Source: Alphaproteobacteria bacterium | GTDB taxonomy: Bacteria; Pseudomonadota; Alphaproteobacteria; UBA8366 | Assembly (NCBI GenBank): GCA_021774335.1 | Contig: JAJFJD010000059.1 | Span: forward strand, 289,449 to 353,448 | Length of the DNA: 64,000 nt | Direction: 5' to 3' | In this document: piece by piece, positions 63,866 through 64,000 of the stretch | Layout: every line of letters starts with the position of its first letter | How positions within the stretch are numbered: position 1 is the stretch's first letter | Made by a program: the position numbers and the translations under genes | Notes under the pieces: model-generated | The model's database searches: none | The model's input: only the letters and a program-made list of their open reading frames with translations | Told to the model about the DNA's origin: nothing

Positions 63866-64000
63866 CTCAAAATTCTATTTAATATGATCATGTTATGTCG
63901 TTTTCGACTTGCCCGAATTTCCGCGGCGTTGCGGCGACATCGACGCTCATTCGTAGGTCCAGAGACTCGCAATATTGCCGTCTCCGGTCAGAATTTCGGA

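Overview
The window reads as chromosomal DNA of a high-GC alphaproteobacterium, most likely a Rhodospirillales-type lineage. The grounds are gene content and order. It has a 1,615-residue NAD-glutamate dehydrogenase, and a DUF1674/SDHAF4 gene back to back with htpX. The run htpX-rsmB-rpe-heparinase II/III ... purH is present, as is a divergent tsaD/hemC pair with gpsA behind tsaD and hemD-mitofilin-hemY behind hemC. IalB, NnrU, YggT and DUF167 proteins also occur. Taxonomy is inferred from these families, not from a search. I see no phage, transposase, integrase, CRISPR array or rRNA. Coding density is high and most genes are housekeeping.

Layout. 1-6.4 kb: two subunits of a 3-oxoacid/3-oxoadipate CoA-transferase (first one cut by the window edge), a clear terminator, then NAD-GDH. 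6.4-18.6 kb: a leftward block running htpX, rsmB, rpe, heparinase II/III, then an exopolysaccharide module (winged-helix regulator, NusG-like antiterminator, WecA/MraY-type sugar-phosphate transferase, CapD/WbpM-type dehydratase), then purH. Between the heparinase and the regulator lie three copies of GTTCA-N5-TGAAC, the most striking regulatory signal in the window. DUF1674 and an HD-domain gene run rightward from htpX. 18.6-28.4 kb: FNT channel, GST, acetyl-CoA synthetase, pyrophosphatase, creatininase and GNAT genes, Rieske, EVE and YciI-domain proteins, gpsA and tsaD. 28.5-33 kb: hemC, a single-frame HemD-HTH-mitofilin fusion, and hemY, closed by a strong terminator. Then comes tRNA-Thr(CGT).

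33.5-47.4 kb: GT2 glycosyltransferase, SAM hydrolase, SDR, Bax-inhibitor-1 protein, YceI, an YbbAP-type ABC exporter divergent from a TesA-type esterase, FIST protein, ThpR, LMW phosphatase, Fe-S uracil-DNA glycosylase homologue, mini-zincin, PCD, Sel1 protein, a second SDR and an YkvA-like protein. 47.4-58.2 kb: DMT transporter, acetoacetyl-CoA synthetase overlapping an aminotransferase, quinone-oxidoreductase-like MDR, SpoU methyltransferase, IalB, TupA-like ATP-grasp protein, DadA-like oxidoreductase, rlmN and a lipoprotein. 58.4-64 kb: argG, an SDR gene broken by an internal deletion/frameshift, GNAT, NnrU, DUF3253, folD, DUF167, YggT and tRNA-Ala(CGC).

How the genes work together. Acyl-CoA and ketone-body metabolism recurs (CoA-transferase, Acs, acetoacetyl-CoA synthetase), and pyrophosphatase next to Acs removes its PPi product. 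The hem cluster covers three consecutive steps or accessory functions of tetrapyrrole synthesis. The exopolysaccharide genes form a likely self-regulated operon inserted between two members (heparinase, purH) that I recall as neighbours in related genomes. The most promising leads are the triple palindrome with its regulator, the HemD fusion and the broken SDR.
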